A stretch of 64,000 nucleotides of DNA, from contig NZ_KB849175.1 in assembly GCF_000367925.1 (NCBI RefSeq), positions 335,395 through 399,394 on the forward strand, read 5' to 3'. Source of the DNA: Acinetobacter bohemicus ANC 3994 (GTDB lineage Bacteria > Pseudomonadota > Gammaproteobacteria > Pseudomonadales > Moraxellaceae). This document shows positions 18,085-30,000 of the stretch, piece after piece. The translations under genes were made by a program, and so were the position numbers. Under the pieces are notes generated by a model. That model saw only the letters and a program-made list of their open reading frames with translations. It made no database searches and was not told the DNA's origin. Each line of letters opens with the position of its first letter. Positions within the stretch are counted from its first letter, which is position 1.

Positions 18085-18939
18085 TTATGGCTTTACCGCT
18101 CTTACATCTGCAATGCTTGTGTCATCAATCGTTACAACAAAGTGACCATTTACAATTTTTGGTGCTGCTGAATTCTTCCACTGTATGGCCAATCCATTTC
18201 TGTAACGTAAATCAACCGATGAAATTTTAGACCAAACTGGTTTTAAATCACTTTGTGCCAGATGACTCAAGCGTTGAAGTTTACTCATGGTCTGATCTTG
18301 ATCCACAATAATGCGTAAACCAGAATCAAACTGCATAAACCAAGTCATACGTTCTGTTAAATATAATTCTTTTAAACGAACATTGACTGGCAGGAATAAT
18401 TGATTAATTTCATTGTAGCGCCGCATCATCATTTTTGACTGCGTAGTCGGTCCATGCAGTAAGGGCAATTTTTGATTATTTTGCGGTATGACTTCTGCAA
18501 AAATGTCACCACTATCACTTAATAATCGCCCTGTTCCCCAACGAGCAATGGCATGACGCGGCATAACGCGTACTCGAATTGAGTTTGGCCATGCACGTGA
18601 TACCACCACGCGATCAACCCAAGACAATGCTAATGCTTGATCTCGAACTTTTTCTAAATCAGAGGTAAAATAATTGGCGGTGACTGTCGGTGCAACATGG
18701 GTCATGACCTGACGATTTTCAGCATCTGATCGTGTTCCGACAACATGAAGCTCAGCCACTCGCGCATCGGTCATGACCGTATATAAACCATAGACCCCTA
18801 CAGCCAATACTGCGAGCGCAACAAGCAATAACAACCAGCCACCCACATTCGCAAGCTTTTCCTTACGCGTCGGTGGCTTATCATGTATTGATGTGATTGC
18901 TGCTCGTTTACGGCGCATTGAAGCAGGAAGTTGAGCCAT
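18085..18939 (-). CDS. ftsQ: Cell division protein FtsQ
   Basis: A bitopic inner-membrane divisome protein linking early and late division proteins (FtsB/FtsL partners). The 284-residue chain has a basic cytoplasmic N-terminus, one transmembrane helix around residues 33-56, a POTRA domain (VAELHVVGTRSDAENRQV) and the FtsQ beta domain. It begins 3 nt downstream of ddl, implying translational coupling. Confidence 0.94.
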   Translation of the reverse strand: MAQLPASMRRKRAAITSIHDKPPTRKEKLANVGGWLLLLVALAVLAVGVYGLYTVMTDARVAELHVVGTRSDAENRQVMTHVAPTVTANYFTSDLEKVRDQALALSWVDRVVVSRAWPNSIRVRVMPRHAIARWGTGRLLSDSGDIFAEVIPQNNQKLPLLHGPTTQSKMMMRRYNEINQLFLPVNVRLKELYLTERMTWFMQFDSGLRIIVDQDQTMSKLQRLSHLAQSDLKPVWSKISSVDLRYRNGLAIQWKNSAAPKIVNGHFVVTIDDTSIADVRAVKP

Positions 18940-18942
18940 AGT

Positions 18943-19872
18943 TTAGTGAGCCACACCCGTCAATGTTTGTTCTAAAATCGCCACACACAGTTCATCAAAG
19001 CTATAACCGACTGCTTGCGCAGCTTTAGGCACCAAAGAATGACTGGTCATGCCCGGCACAGTATTCACTTCTAACAACCAGAAGTGACCATGCTCATCTT
19101 GCATCGCATCGATACGCCCCCAACCACTTGCACCAACGGCTTGGAATGCACGTAAACATAATCTTTGCAGTTGTTTTTCTTCATCTTCGCTTAGACCGCA
19201 AGGAATACCATACTGCACATCATTACGCTTATATTTAGCGTCGTAGTCATAAAATGCTACATCCGCAGGCGGTTGCAAACGAATTACAGGCAACGGTTGG
19301 CCATTTAAAAATGAAATGGTGAATTCACGTCCGGTAATCCATTTTTCAGCCATGACAACAGCATCATGTTCGGTCGCCTTGGCAATCGCGGCCGCCAAAT
19401 CTTCTGCTTTTTCAACTTTGCTCATGCCAACACTTGAACCTTCGTGTACCGGCTTGATAATCAGTGGAAGGCCCAAATTCGCCACCACTTCAGCCAAATC
19501 TGACTCTTGGCTAATGATGCGATAAGGCGCTGTTGGTAAGTCCGAACCCTGCCAAACTTGCTTGGTTTTGACTTTATCCATACCAATGGCCGAACCCTGT
19601 ACACCAGTACCGGTATAAGGCAAGTTCAACCATTCTAATGCACCTTGAATTTGACCGTCTTCACCGCCACGACCATGTAGCACAATAAAAGCGCGATCAT
19701 AGTTTACAAGTTCAGTCACACTGCGTTCTTGTGGGTCAAACGCTTCGGCATTTATCCCTGAACGTACCAATGCTTCAAGTACAGCTTTACCACTATTTAG
19801 AGAAACCTCGCGCTCAGCTGATTTCCCACCAAGCAACACGGCAACTTTGCCGAATTCTGAAGCATTTGCCAC
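18943..19872 (-). CDS. ddl: D-alanine--D-alanine ligase
   Basis: An ATP-grasp enzyme that joins two D-alanines for the peptidoglycan precursor. Motifs seen include GGKSAEREVSLNSG at the N-terminus, the ATP-binding EGSSVGM loop and LLEVNTVPGMT near the C-terminus. The start is set at GTG 19872 because AAGGA (19884-19880) sits 7 nt upstream and the resulting 309 residues match homologues; an upstream in-frame start at 19923 adds 17 residues that lack family similarity. Confidence 0.95.
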   Translation of the reverse strand: MANASEFGKVAVLLGGKSAEREVSLNSGKAVLEALVRSGINAEAFDPQERSVTELVNYDRAFIVLHGRGGEDGQIQGALEWLNLPYTGTGVQGSAIGMDKVKTKQVWQGSDLPTAPYRIISQESDLAEVVANLGLPLIIKPVHEGSSVGMSKVEKAEDLAAAIAKATEHDAVVMAEKWITGREFTISFLNGQPLPVIRLQPPADVAFYDYDAKYKRNDVQYGIPCGLSEDEEKQLQRLCLRAFQAVGASGWGRIDAMQDEHGHFWLLEVNTVPGMTSHSLVPKAAQAVGYSFDELCVAILEQTLTGVAH

Positions 19873-19928
19873 GTTTATATCCTTAAACTTTATAATTGAA
19901 CAATCAAATTCAAAATCACACAAGGCGA

Positions 19929-21377
19929 TTACTTTAAATACAATTTATTTTGTGCAAGCTCACTCGAGATAGCCCCCACATTACCTGCGCCTTGGGTTAA
20001 TAACAAGTCATTCGCTTGTAACACTTTATGCATCACATTTTCTAAATTGCCGTCGACAGGATCAATCAAAATCGGTTCAACTTCACCACGTAAACGAATA
20101 CTTCGTGCCAAGCTGCGGCTATCCGCACCGACAATTGGCTTTTCACCCGCAGGATACACTTCAAGTAACAATAACTGATCAACCTGTGACAATACATCGA
20201 CAAAATCATCAAAACAGTCACGGGTACGGCTAAAGCGGTGCGGCTGGAACAACATGACTAAACGACGATCAGGATGACTTTGACGTGCCGCTTTAATGGT
20301 GGCTTCCACTTCTTTAGGATGGTGACCATAGTCATCGACCAATTTCACATTGCCACCGTCCAGTTCAAACTCACCTTGCACTTGGAAACGACGACCCACA
20401 CCACTAAAACCTTCTAATGCACGGCAGATTGCACCATCAGAAACACCTTCATCGGTCGCAATACCAATCGCAGCCAAGGCATTCAATACATTATGTAAAC
20501 CCGGTTGGTTGACTGTAACACGTAGCGGTTCACGGTCTTTACGCAGTACAGTAACATGCGTGCGCATACCATCTTGATCAACATCGACAGCACGAATATC
20601 ATTGTCTTCGTTAAAACCGTAGGTCAATAACGGACGACCAATACGCGGCATAATTTCACGGATATTGGCATCATCACCACACACTACAGCTAAACCGTAA
20701 AATGGCAGTTTATGCAGGAACTCGACAAACGTATCTTTTAATACGTCGAAGCTGCCGCCATACGTATCCATATGGTCAGCATCAATATTGGTTACAATGG
20801 TTGCCATCGGCTGTAAGTGTAAGAATGATGCATCAGATTCATCTGCTTCAGCCACAATGTAACGGCTCGCACCCAACGCAGCATTCACACCTGTACGGTT
20901 CAGCAAACCACCAATTACATAGGTTGGATCCAGATTTTCTTCTGCCAACATACACGTTACAAGGCTGGTGGTGGTGGTTTTACCATGGGTTCCTGCAACG
21001 GCAATACCATGACGGTAACGCATCAACTCACCCAACATTTCAGCACGACGAACCACGGGGGTACGGGTTTCAATTGCGGCTTTAATTTCTGGATTTTCTT
21101 GATCAATGGCAGTCGACACCACAATCACATTGGCATCTTTAATATTGTCAGCGCTATGACCAATGAAAACTTTAATGCCATTTTCTTCAAGCTGTGCTGT
21201 GGTTTTAGAGGCTTTAATATCTGAACCAGACACTTTATAGCCTTGGTTTTTTAATACTTCCGCGATGCCACACATCCCTGCACCACCGATTCCCACAAAA
21301 TGAATGTGCTTGATACGGCGCATTTCAGGCACTTTAATTAACTTTTTCGCTTGATCAGCAGGAGTAGATGGAGACAT
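19929..21377 (-). CDS. murC: UDP-N-acetylmuramate--L-alanine ligase
   Basis: MurC adds L-alanine to UDP-MurNAc in the cytoplasm. The 482-residue protein has the N-terminal nucleotide-binding GIGGAGMCGIAEVL, the ATP P-loop AGTHGKTTTTSLV near residue 125, and the Mur-ligase C-terminal segment DDYGHHPKEVEATIKA. It lies 13 nt after murG and about 56 nt before ddl in the same direction. Confidence 0.98.
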   Translation of the reverse strand: MSPSTPADQAKKLIKVPEMRRIKHIHFVGIGGAGMCGIAEVLKNQGYKVSGSDIKASKTTAQLEENGIKVFIGHSADNIKDANVIVVSTAIDQENPEIKAAIETRTPVVRRAEMLGELMRYRHGIAVAGTHGKTTTTSLVTCMLAEENLDPTYVIGGLLNRTGVNAALGASRYIVAEADESDASFLHLQPMATIVTNIDADHMDTYGGSFDVLKDTFVEFLHKLPFYGLAVVCGDDANIREIMPRIGRPLLTYGFNEDNDIRAVDVDQDGMRTHVTVLRKDREPLRVTVNQPGLHNVLNALAAIGIATDEGVSDGAICRALEGFSGVGRRFQVQGEFELDGGNVKLVDDYGHHPKEVEATIKAARQSHPDRRLVMLFQPHRFSRTRDCFDDFVDVLSQVDQLLLLEVYPAGEKPIVGADSRSLARSIRLRGEVEPILIDPVDGNLENVMHKVLQANDLLLTQGAGNVGAISSELAQNKLYLK

Positions 21378-21390
21378 ATATAACTCTAAT

Positions 21391-22488
21391 TTACAATTCT
21401 TGAATTAAACCAACCACATGCTGGGTTGCATCGGGTTGTGCTTTTTGACGTGCTTTGACTGCCATTTCAGACAGCAATTGGCGATTCATCAGTGGTGTTA
21501 GTAATTCTTTTAAACTTTCTGCTGTCATGTTGCTTTGTGGGCAAATTTTCGCAGCATTGATATTGGCTAAAAATTTGGCATTTGCGGTTTGGTGATCATC
21601 AACAGCACTTGGCAGTGGGACAAAAATTGCAGCCACACCCGCCGTGGCAATTTCAGTCACGGTTAAAGCGCCCGCTCGGCAAATAATCAGATCTGCATTG
21701 GCATACGCTTTTGCCATATCTTCAATAAAGGGTTGTACTTCGACCTGTAACGTCGTCGGTACATCAGCATAACGTGCTTGCGTTGCATCTTTGTGGTCTT
21801 GACCACATTGATGAAACACCTGCATCGGCACATCCAATTGTTTCAATGCTTCTGGAACAATTTGATTTAATGCTTGAGCACCTAAAGAACCACCGACAAT
21901 TAAAATCTGTAAAGGCATCTCTGCTCTGGCACGCTCTTGATAACGCCAAGACGGATTTAAAATTTCAGTAATTTCTTTGCGCACAGGATTCCCTGTGGTC
22001 ACAATTTTTGCACTTTCAGGGAAGGTGTCTGGAAAGGCCTGACACACCGTTTTCGCAATACGCGATAATTGCGTGTTGGTAAAACCTGCAATCGCATTTT
22101 GCTCGTGAATGATGACAGGAATCCCTAAAGCACGTGCGGCTAAACCACCCGGTCCTGCAACATAGCCACCAAAACCAACAACAGCGTCAATATTGAGCTG
22201 TTTCATATAACGCATCGCACTGAGCGTTGCTTTTAAAATTTTAAACGGCGCTAATAATTTACGCACCACACCATTACCACGTACACCCTGAATATCAACT
22301 TGATAAATTGGAATGTCTTGATTTTTTAATAATCGGTTTTCCATGCCCGTTGGCGTTGCAAGCCAAGACACTTGTACCCCGTGTTGCTGTAATTGTTTAG
22401 CAACAGCTAATGCAGGAAAAACATGTCCACCTGTACCTGCAGCCATCATCATGACATGTTGGGGCTTTGTTTTCATTGCTTTGGTCAC
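21391..22488 (-). CDS. murG: UDP-GlcNAc:lipid I N-acetylglucosaminyltransferase
   Basis: A peripheral membrane GT-B glycosyltransferase that converts lipid I to lipid II. The acceptor-binding loops AAGTGGHVFPALA and GFGGYVAGPGG and the donor-site segments GGSLGAQALN and CRAGALTVTEIA are all present. The frame begins with GTG at 22488; ATG at 22476 (MKTKPQHV) is an alternative, and neither has a strong ribosome-binding site. It is the first dcw gene visible in this transcription unit. Confidence 0.97.
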   Translation of the reverse strand: MTKAMKTKPQHVMMMAAGTGGHVFPALAVAKQLQQHGVQVSWLATPTGMENRLLKNQDIPIYQVDIQGVRGNGVVRKLLAPFKILKATLSAMRYMKQLNIDAVVGFGGYVAGPGGLAARALGIPVIIHEQNAIAGFTNTQLSRIAKTVCQAFPDTFPESAKIVTTGNPVRKEITEILNPSWRYQERARAEMPLQILIVGGSLGAQALNQIVPEALKQLDVPMQVFHQCGQDHKDATQARYADVPTTLQVEVQPFIEDMAKAYANADLIICRAGALTVTEIATAGVAAIFVPLPSAVDDHQTANAKFLANINAAKICPQSNMTAESLKELLTPLMNRQLLSEMAVKARQKAQPDATQHVVGLIQEL

Positions 22489-22797
22489 AGTCTAATTCTT
22501 CAATTCAAAATAAAGGCAATGGAAAATTCATTTTAAGCATTCAATTGTAATCACAAACACGAAGTCGGGGAAGCGTATTTACTTTTTTTCACCAAGTGCT
22601 TGATTGTTTTTTTCTACGGATTTAAAAGTTTAAACTAGTTTTATTATTACTCGAGGCAATAATATATAATTTTATGCCTGTTTTATCCAGTTTTGTACGC
22701 TTAATTTAAACTGGTCGATAAATTCAAGCTTCTTCTGCCATATCACTTTGATTAAAAAAAAGAGCCCGCATTGGACTCTTTTTTAACCACAGGCGTT
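22489..22797. other. Intergenic region between gshB and murG
   Basis: About 310 nt without a credible gene. It contains the gshB terminator near 22754-22784; the rest is AT-rich and probably holds the murG promoter. No riboswitch or strong operator was recognised. Confidence 0.5.
22754..22784 (-). terminator. Intrinsic terminator after gshB
   Basis: Arms AAAAAAAAGAG and CTCTTTTTT flank a loop that also allows a CC/GG pair. It lies 14 nt downstream of the gshB stop and is followed by a T-run on the minus strand. Confidence 0.75.
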
Positions 22798-23742
22798 TTA
22801 ATCCTTCAAACCCGCTTCTAAAACAGCAAATAAGTCATCTGCAATAGAGGTTCCAAACTGGTCATCAATTTCACGGATACAGGTTGGACTGGTGACATTG
22901 ATTTCTGTCACATAATTACCAATCACATCTAGCCCGACAAAAACCAGCCCTTTTTCACGTAAAAAAGGTCCAACTTTTGCAGCAATCGCTTTGTCATTTT
23001 CACTTAATGGACGTGCTTGTCCTAAACCACCTGCGGCCAAGTTACCACGGACTTCACCATTTTGTGGAATACGCGCAAGGCAGTAAGGTACAGCTTCGCC
23101 ATTAATCATCAAAATGCGTTTATCACCTTCGACAATTTCAGGAATATAACGCTGCGCCATAATCGGTTGAGTACCATTATTGGTCAGCATTTCAATCGTA
23201 GACCCAATATTGATGCCATCTTGATATAAACGGAAAATGCCTGTTCCGCCCATCCCATCAAGTGGCTTGACGATTACATCCACCTGTTCTTTCAGAAATT
23301 CACGGATTAAACGGTCTTGTGATGTCACTAAAGTTGGCACTTGCAGTTCAGGAAATTGCGTGGCAAAGAGTTTTTCGTTACAGTCACGCAGGCTTTGCGG
23401 TTTGTTGATAATCCACGCCCCTTCTCGCTCTGCTTGTTCCAAAATATAGGTGGTATAGACAAAGTTCATGTCGAATGGTGGGTCTTTACGCATCAATACC
23501 ACATCATAATCGGCAATCGATTCTTTTTGTTTTTCACCTAATTCATAATAATGATCATCATCTTCAAATACTTTCAGCGGTGAAATTAAACCGAATGCTT
23601 TGCCTTGTTCAATATATAAATCTTGCTGCAAGGCATACCCCAACGTGTGTCCACGACGGCTGGCTGCCCACAGCATGGCCATAGATGAATCTTTTTTCAA
23701 GTTGACGTTTTCAATCGGATCCATCACCACAAGTACGCGCAT
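22798..23742 (-). CDS. gshB: Glutathione synthetase
   Basis: This ATP-grasp enzyme joins gamma-glutamylcysteine and glycine. The 314-residue length is standard. Family segments include the N-terminal DPIENVNLKKDSS, the ATP-binding VKPLDGMGGTGIFRL near residue 155, and EINVTSPTCIREID near the C-terminus. The partner enzyme gshA is about 40 kb away in this window, so the pathway genes are not clustered. Confidence 0.97.
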   Translation of the reverse strand: MRVLVVMDPIENVNLKKDSSMAMLWAASRRGHTLGYALQQDLYIEQGKAFGLISPLKVFEDDDHYYELGEKQKESIADYDVVLMRKDPPFDMNFVYTTYILEQAEREGAWIINKPQSLRDCNEKLFATQFPELQVPTLVTSQDRLIREFLKEQVDVIVKPLDGMGGTGIFRLYQDGINIGSTIEMLTNNGTQPIMAQRYIPEIVEGDKRILMINGEAVPYCLARIPQNGEVRGNLAAGGLGQARPLSENDKAIAAKVGPFLREKGLVFVGLDVIGNYVTEINVTSPTCIREIDDQFGTSIADDLFAVLEAGLKD

Positions 23743-23858
23743 ATCTTTTACTCTGATATTTTTAGATTGGCAAAAGTATAGCGGAGATTACGACAATGTG
23801 TTTTCACATTCTTGCTCAAGCTTTATCTATAATTGTGAAGATGATTGAGGAGAAATCT

Positions 23859-24050
23859 ATGCAGCAAGCCATTATTGGGTTTCATTTGGATGATGAGCAA
23901 GATTGGGTTGCTGAGCTTGCTTGTGGTCATGCACAACATGTACGGCATAATCCACCGTGGCAAAACCGTCCTTGGGTCATGACAGCAGCAGGACGGCAAG
24001 AAAAATTAGGCATGATGTTGCAGTGTAAGAAGTGTGCACTACAAAAATAA
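23859..24050 (+). CDS. Small DUF3565 protein with Cys/His metal-site pattern
   Basis: A 63-residue protein whose ATG at 23859 lies 7 nt after GAGGAG. It matches DUF3565: a conserved ELxCGHxQHxRHxPPW-like block followed by a C-terminal CxxC (CKKC). The Cys-His and Cys-x-x-Cys arrangement suggests a small zinc-binding domain. Function is unknown. It is convergent with the 2034-residue surface-protein gene. Confidence 0.8.
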   Translation: MQQAIIGFHLDDEQDWVAELACGHAQHVRHNPPWQNRPWVMTAAGRQEKLGMMLQCKKCALQK

Positions 24051-24072
24051 GGAGCTGACACTCCCTATTTTT
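24044..24072. terminator. Terminator between DUF3565 gene and the surface-protein locus
   Basis: An imperfect hairpin (AAAATAAGGAG with CTCCCTATTTTT, one mismatch, loop CTGACA) overlaps the DUF3565 stop codon. A/T-runs on both sides allow it to act on both converging transcripts. Confidence 0.6.
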
Positions 24073-24093
24073 AAATCTTAAGCTACTCTAATT

Positions 24094-27000
24094 TTATGGC
24101 TCTCTTAAAGTATTCTTACTGGCAAATAAGTTTTCATCAAACTTAAATCTAAAACGCACATATGCGCCCTGAAGCGTGGTGTCACTCTCCGCCAAATCAT
24201 CATCTTTATAGCCAGAGAAATTATAGCCACCTGAAACCCATAAATTTGCAGCCACTAAATAGCCCACTTCAGCACCCAACAAAATGCGCTGCCCCGAACT
24301 CATATTGGACCACAATGCACCCGTATGCACACCGGCATCCCATCGTTCATTAATGTCATACATGGCACGCGCACTCAACATATGGGTCATACCGCTGGAC
24401 TCTAATCCAGAGAAGGTGGTATTGACATTTTTTACCGCATATTGACCTGAAACAGTGAAATCCTGCGTTGGGTGGTAATTCAAATGATTCGAGAAAATAT
24501 AAACATGCTTTAAGTAAGACTTAGTTAAATCTGTTTGATTGTTGTCATAACGATATTCCACTTTCGCCAACGAATCAAAACGGTTGCGTTCAGTATCGCG
24601 GTATGCCAAACCAAGCTGGAAGCGATCAACCAAACGGTCGCCGCTACTTTGGCTCTTACTGTCTGTTTGGCTAATGACATTTTTCGCCAATAAGGTCACA
24701 TCATCCGAATATTTATAAGCCACCCCTAAATTATTCAAAATCGTATCCGCTTGGTCTGCCCAGCGCGCTTCAATCCGTGCAACCGCTTTCCAGTTCGGAT
24801 TTTTCAAATATTCCACCCCTAAGGATGCTGCGGTGCTGTCTGAACTCCGGTTGTTGGCATTCGACAATGCTTTGGTTTGCTCAAAACTGGTGTTGGCATA
24901 AAAGCCTTTTTCAATTTCCCAGCGATTACGCAAACCAATAGCCGCTTCAGCTTCGCGCGCACTGATGCCATCACGCACACGATATTCACTAAATGCAGTG
25001 CCATTGTTGTTATATTTACTGTCAACACCAAAAACAGTGACATTACGGCGCTGGCTGCTATTTAAATCATATAAGCCATTAATACTCGAGACCAGCTCAT
25101 GACGGCCATATGCTCTTAATTTGGTATTAATCTGATAATTTGCGCCCAAAGCAAAAACACGACGATCTGCTTCCGATATATCCTGCTCGTATTCAGCGAA
25201 GACATTGGAACCTTGCCAAGGCAGCTGACTCGTCAATTTTGTTCGAACCGATGTACCATGATAAGGCGCTATTTGTGTGGTATTTAACGTCGCTGGATCA
25301 GCCGATTCATCATAATATTTTAAGCCAAGCTCTAGCGCCACGATGCGATTGATCTCCCGTTCAATGCTGGCCGAAACCCCTTGATTCACACCATTTAACT
25401 GATCTTCGGTACGGATCGCTTCTAATTTGGCTAAACCAATTTTATTTAACTGAATACGCCCTTTAATACCACTTTCTTTACGACCGGCAGTAATAGATGC
25501 GGCAGTATTGTAGAATCCGCTATCCGCTTGGTTATGATAAAGCTTCATCTCCAAGTCTTTATAAGCATAATTTAATTCAATCCGCCCCGCATTGCCTGAT
25601 AATTTTCCAGACGCATCGGGTTCAGCATTAATCTGCGTTAAGCGATCAAGGCCATCATTCACACTTTCTGAACGGGCAAATTCAGCAATGAATTTAGCTT
25701 TATCATTGGCAAATTTAACCACCGTATTTACACTGGCAAGTTGATCTTGAGCAAGCGGGTTATCACTTTTGACATAAGCGGCTCCCACTTTAACCTGCTC
25801 AGTTATTTTCATTGAACCCGATACGCCGCCAACGGTGTATTCTTCACCGCCTTGGTCAGATTCCACGGTAATGCGTAAGTAAACTGGATTCAGATCTGCA
25901 TCAACACTTGGCACAGGATCTTTTAAATAAATACTGTTGCTAAATGAATCCACTTCATAATCGGTAAAACGGGTTAAGGTCGTACGCGTAATGATCAGTC
26001 CGGGATTGTTACGGTCACGGGTAACCACTTCGACTTTTTCACTATTGTCACGAATGTCTTGCGCATTCACGCTGCCCAAACCATAAGGGCCAGAAATACC
26101 CATTGCGCGTTGTTCATTCACAACCTGCTCGGTATTGGTCTTTGCTGCAAATGCAGTCACTTTGTATTGATCAGTTTCTACTGCACCACGGACACCAGTT
26201 AAAGAACGGTTATACTGGCCTAAAGATAATCCTTCATCATTTTCAGTACGAGTCACATAATCGCCATACATGGCATAGGAACGACCTTTATCCACACGCA
26301 CATACAACTTACTGGTCGATTGCGCATCAAAGCCTTTCGCGGCTGAATCACCGTAAACTGGATAATATTCATCTGGACGAATATCACGGAACAATCGCTG
26401 ATTTTTATCTTTGTCCGAATCATAGGCCAACGTGAGTAAATATTCGCCTTTAACTCTGCCTTTTAAGAACAAAGCGGCCCGTCCAGTGGTACTGCGTTGA
26501 CCATCATGAGAAGAAGAAATTTCACTGAGCTCTTCTTCAAAACCATCATTTGAATTGATGCCGCTCAATTGTTTCGGATCAAACTTTTTAAAATTAATTG
26601 AGCCTTCAAGCATACCCACGGCAATGATTGGTCGCAAATCAGGCAAGAAACGTACAGGAGTGCTGGCATGAAAAATGCCACTCTCAACCGATAATGTCCC
26701 CTCACCCGCTTCAATCGGTGCTTGAATAGGCACAACCAATGTACCGCCTTCAACGAAGACCTGAATACCGGGTTGTTTGGGATCTAAGTCTAATAAGTCA
26801 ATTTTACCGATTGAGCTATCTAAGGTAATGGGCGTACGGCTTGAAACCAAAGTGCCATGACGATCCACAATTTTCAAAGCCACATTAAAACGGTCATAAC
26901 CATTGGCTTGTGCTGCTGCTTTACTTGGCTCAAGCTGCAACTTATCCAATTGGTCAGGTGCAATCACTTCAATGCGTTTTGTGTCGCGGGTATTGCCCAT

Positions 27001-30000
27001 CATGTCTACTTGACGGACTTCAATCGTATTGCGGCCTGCCTGAAGATCGACGCCAATAAAATCGAGACCTGAAACCTGCAAACTCGGTAAAACGGCCCGT
27101 TTACCAATACGTTTTTCTGGCACTTGCTCGCCATTTACCCACAGCTGTAGCTGCGTACCAGCAGCGCCTTTTACCTGAACAGAAGTCTGAGGGTAAGCCA
27201 AAACCTGCCCATCTTTTAAGTTCAAAATTTCTAATTGATTATTGGCAGCGCTTTCTAAAGCGGTTTCCAAATTAATCATCTTCACTGCGCTCATCAATTC
27301 TGCGGGTGAGCCATTCGGAATAACCAAAGCTTCAGATATCGGTAAGGCAACTGAAGGTCTTATCCCTGTTTTATCCGGTTCAAACTGAACTTGTTTTAAC
27401 TCTTTAATCTGCTCTTTAGAGAAATCAAGATTACAGTTGGCTTGAACACCTTGTGCAGAGATACAACCACTGGCTGGCTGGCCACGCACATCACTCACTT
27501 TAGAAAAAATCGGATCGAGGGTTAAATCTGAACGCAGCACTTGCTCCAAATTGGTATTGTCTTGTTCAATCTGTTTTTTCCGATCGAGTATCCGCTGCAT
27601 CAAAGGCTGTGAACACTGCGAAGTATCATCGGTAATGGCAAAATCCGCTCGGTGCAGCTCGCCGCGTTTTAAATCCACAAAACGGCTATTCGGATCCCCC
27701 GCTTGACGGTTGCTGATCAAGACCAATTCAGACGCAAGCGGCAAACTGGTACGGTCAACTTTTAAAACGTGGGTTTTGGCACTGATACCATAGAAATCAT
27801 ATTTACCTTCACTGTCGGTAATCACATAACTACCGTCTTCAAGATAAATCCGTACCCCCGGCACGCCAATCTCACCCGGATCTTGTATCCCATTGCGGTT
27901 ACAGTCAGTGAACACTTTGCCGACAATGAAGCCATCCGAAATCATCGCACCCGGTACGACTTCAACTTTTGCCGAAGCTTCATTAGATTCAATACCTTGA
28001 GCATCTTTAGCACGCACACGGTTAATACCATCGCCATTAAGTGCATTTGGCCCAATATAAACGCGGTATTGAACTTTAACTTCTTTATTCGGTGTGAGTG
28101 TGCCTAATCCAAGTTTTAAATAAGGTCCTTTACCGCCAACAGGATCATCCACTTTGGTTCCGTCTACGCGCATAGAGCCTTGTACGTAAATAAAACCTCT
28201 CGGTAAAGTATCGGTAATGGCAACATTGCTTGAATCTATAGTGCCACGGTTGGCCACGGTGACCGTATATTCTTCAAATTCGCCAATTTCTGCGGTTTTA
28301 TTCGATGCTGCCTTTTTCACAAATAACGATGAGCTGCTGTTTGGCGCTTCTGGGTCAATCGGAATATCAATATTCAGTGCAGGATCACCATTATTTAAGG
28401 TGAACTGGCCTGCATACGACCATTTTAAATCAACCGCTTTATCTGCTGGGAAGCTTGGATATACAGATGTATCACTTTTAAAGGTATAGCGAGAACTTCC
28501 CGGAATCGTGCTGGTATCCACCACAAAACTATAAGTACCCGCTTCAACAAATGGATAAACAAATTCACCAGCACTATTGGTCACTTGCTTTGCCGGCAGT
28601 GAAATTCTATCGCCCGTTTGTGCATCAATTGCAAAGGCAATATTATTCCCAATTGGCTGACCATTTTGATCTAAAAGCGTCACTGTTGCCCCAGCAACTG
28701 GCGCGCCTGTTTTGGCATCAAATACGGTGCCATACGGATCTATCAATACGTTGGTACTAATATCGGTAATCGTGCCTGTGGATTGCCCTTGAGCATCTAA
28801 ACAATCGGTTAGACGAATATCAACTTGGTCGCGCTTAAGCGTTTGTAGCACAGCGTCATCTAAAATGCCTTTGTCTGAAAATGTGGTTGGCAAGGTATAC
28901 TGGAATACGCCGGTATTCACCCCTGTTTCCACGCCAATCACTTTTTCAATGTCACCTGTTTTGGTTGACTTAATCCGAATTAAGACCCGATCTGAACTAT
29001 AGCGATCTGCATTGCAACTGGCATTTTGAGCCGCAATATACAGTGGCTTATTCACACTACCAGTGGCTAAAATATTTTTAAAGTCACCAGAGTTATTGCT
29101 AATATTTGCTGAACCGCCCACGACAGTGGAAGCCGTATTGGACAAAACCGTTTTTTGGCTATCCGTCACTGCATAAGACACTTGATAGGTATTATTCACC
29201 GTTGTTTTGGCAATATTACGGTTCATACTGATGACAAGATCAACCTGCTCGGTGGTATTGGCATCAATTTGCGGAAATCCAACCACCAACTGATTGATTT
29301 GATTTACATCATTCGGAATAACCGTACTGTAACGGTCATTTGCAAGCTTATACAAAATTTTAGCTTGAGCATTTTTGACCTGAGCTGATTTAAACGTGGT
29401 ATTTGCAGGCAGCTCATCGACCAACAGCACCATTTTCTGTAATTGGCCATCAACCATGACATCTGTCGGCTTCGCTGTTTTTTGACCTTGATTGCTGATG
29501 CTTAAGGTATAGTTCAAGTCATAATTTGCTACAGCAGAGGGTTCAAAGGTCTTTTGTAAGACTTCTTTGGTGGCCACTAATTTTGCGCCATAACTCACAG
29601 CGCTATCGGTCGCTGTAGCTGTCGCATTCTGATCTTCAGCAACGGGTACTTTATTGCTATCCTCAACAACAGTTGCTTTAATTGGTAAGTTAAATTGCTG
29701 ACCTTCTTTTAAACTTGAGCTTGTAGTTGCAACAACCCACAAATTAACGCTCTGCCCCACTTGTAAAGGCACTGTCGTTGTTAATTGCTGGTCATTGGCA
29801 TCAAATTGACCATTTTTATTGCTATCTATATAAATTTTAATATTACTGAGTTCATTTATAGTTACAGCTTCTAGCTGAACATTCACTGAAGCATTGCTAT
29901 TATTTGACAGTGTATTCGCCCAGATCACACGAACACTCGGTTCAATATCCTGTACAGGCGGTGATGTTAACGCAATTGCATATAATGCTGAAACACTGAC

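Noticed and set aside
19873..19923. 17-residue N-terminal extension of Ddl
   Set aside because: A well-placed ribosome-binding site precedes GTG 19872, and the extra residues do not resemble Ddl.
20702..21085. 127-residue plus-strand frame opposite murC
   Set aside because: It is antisense to the well-conserved murC and shows no family features; the codon pattern follows murC on the other strand.
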